From Acidobacteriaceae bacterium (GTDB taxonomy: Bacteria > Acidobacteriota > Terriglobia > Terriglobales > Acidobacteriaceae): 6,152 bases of DNA. The translations under genes were made by a program, and so were the position numbers. The first letter of the stretch is position 1. Every line of letters begins with the position of its first letter. This document shows positions 5,987-6,152 of the stretch, piece after piece. The notes beneath the pieces are model-generated. The model did not search any database and had not been told where the DNA came from. It saw only the letters and a program-made list of their open reading frames with translations. The stretch covers positions 2,018 to 8,169 of the forward strand of contig PMWR01000052.1 in assembly GCA_003166055.1 (NCBI GenBank), written 5' to 3'.

Positions 5987-6152
5987 CTAGCCTCGATTGC
6001 GAAGCAGCACGATCGAGCCGTCAAAATCAAAACTGAAATCAACTTCGGACAACCCTTGCTCCAATAAAATCCTGCGCAACCGGCGCCGATCCGATGTTTG
6101 GAACATCAGAAATCCAGAGCCGCCGGCGCCTACGAGCTTCCCGCCCGAGGCT
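5987..6152 (-). CDS. GHMP sugar kinase, C-terminal fragment (HddA-like)
   Basis: The minus strand is open from the right edge to TAG at 5989-5987, giving 54 C-terminal residues. They begin ASGGKLVGAGGSGFLMF, the glycine-rich GHMP motif 3 (GGKLxGAGGSGF) that lines the active site of GHMP kinases. They end LSEVDFSFDFDGSIVLLRNR plus a final Gly, the typical short C-terminus of the D-glycero-D-manno-heptose 7-phosphate kinase (HddA) type. Such enzymes phosphorylate a sugar on the way to a GDP-sugar; with only the tail visible the substrate could be heptose, fucose or another hexose. It is on the same strand as the glycosyltransferase, whose start is 322 bases downstream, so co-transcription is uncertain. 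The start and the rest of the gene lie beyond the window. Confidence 0.85.
   Translation of the reverse strand, partial: ASGGKLVGAGGSGFLMFQTSDRRRLRRILLEQGLSEVDFSFDFDGSIVLLRNRG

Noticed and set aside
5939..5995. Repeat TAGCCTCG at 5939-5946 and 5988-5995, the second at the kinase stop codon
   Set aside because: Only 8 identical bases with loosely similar flanks. It could be a tiny duplication of the gene end, but is too short to separate from chance.

Overview
The window is part of a surface-polysaccharide (exopolysaccharide, capsule or LPS) biosynthesis region, probably from a Gram-negative bacterium with slightly GC-rich DNA. This rests on the gene content: a Wzx-type flippase, two SAM methyltransferases, a sugar-nucleotide-type SDR, an ArnE/ArnF-like small flippase, a GT-C (family 39-like) membrane glycosyltransferase and a sugar GHMP kinase. 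Nothing seen here fixes the phylum.

Layout. Plus strand, 1-2415: the C-terminal part of a polysaccharide flippase (1-488, cut by the window edge), a class I methyltransferase (584-1270), a damaged reading frame (1375-1673), and a second, unrelated methyltransferase (1675-2415). Minus strand, 2598-6152: reading leftward, the C-terminus of a GHMP-type sugar kinase (5987-6152, cut by the edge), a 322-base gap with only a doubtful small ORF, the GT-C glycosyltransferase (5664-4108), a four-helix SMR-like transporter (3973-3605) and an extended SDR epimerase/dehydratase (3572-2598). The two sets converge across about 180 non-coding bases at 2416-2597.

How the genes may work together (inference): the plus-strand set fits repeat-unit export plus methyl capping or decoration of the glycan. 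The minus-strand set fits an Arn-like route, in which a sugar is phosphorylated and/or modified in the cytoplasm (kinase, SDR), carried across the inner membrane on a polyprenyl phosphate (SMR-like protein), and transferred by the GT-C enzyme to a periplasmic acceptor.

The least ordinary parts are non-genic. A 40-base segment carrying a Shine-Dalgarno and gene start is duplicated at 501-540 and 1361-1400. The second copy begins a frameshifted ORF that runs to 1 base before the second methyltransferase. I see no clearly novel system; no RNA gene, CRISPR array or intact mobile element was found.
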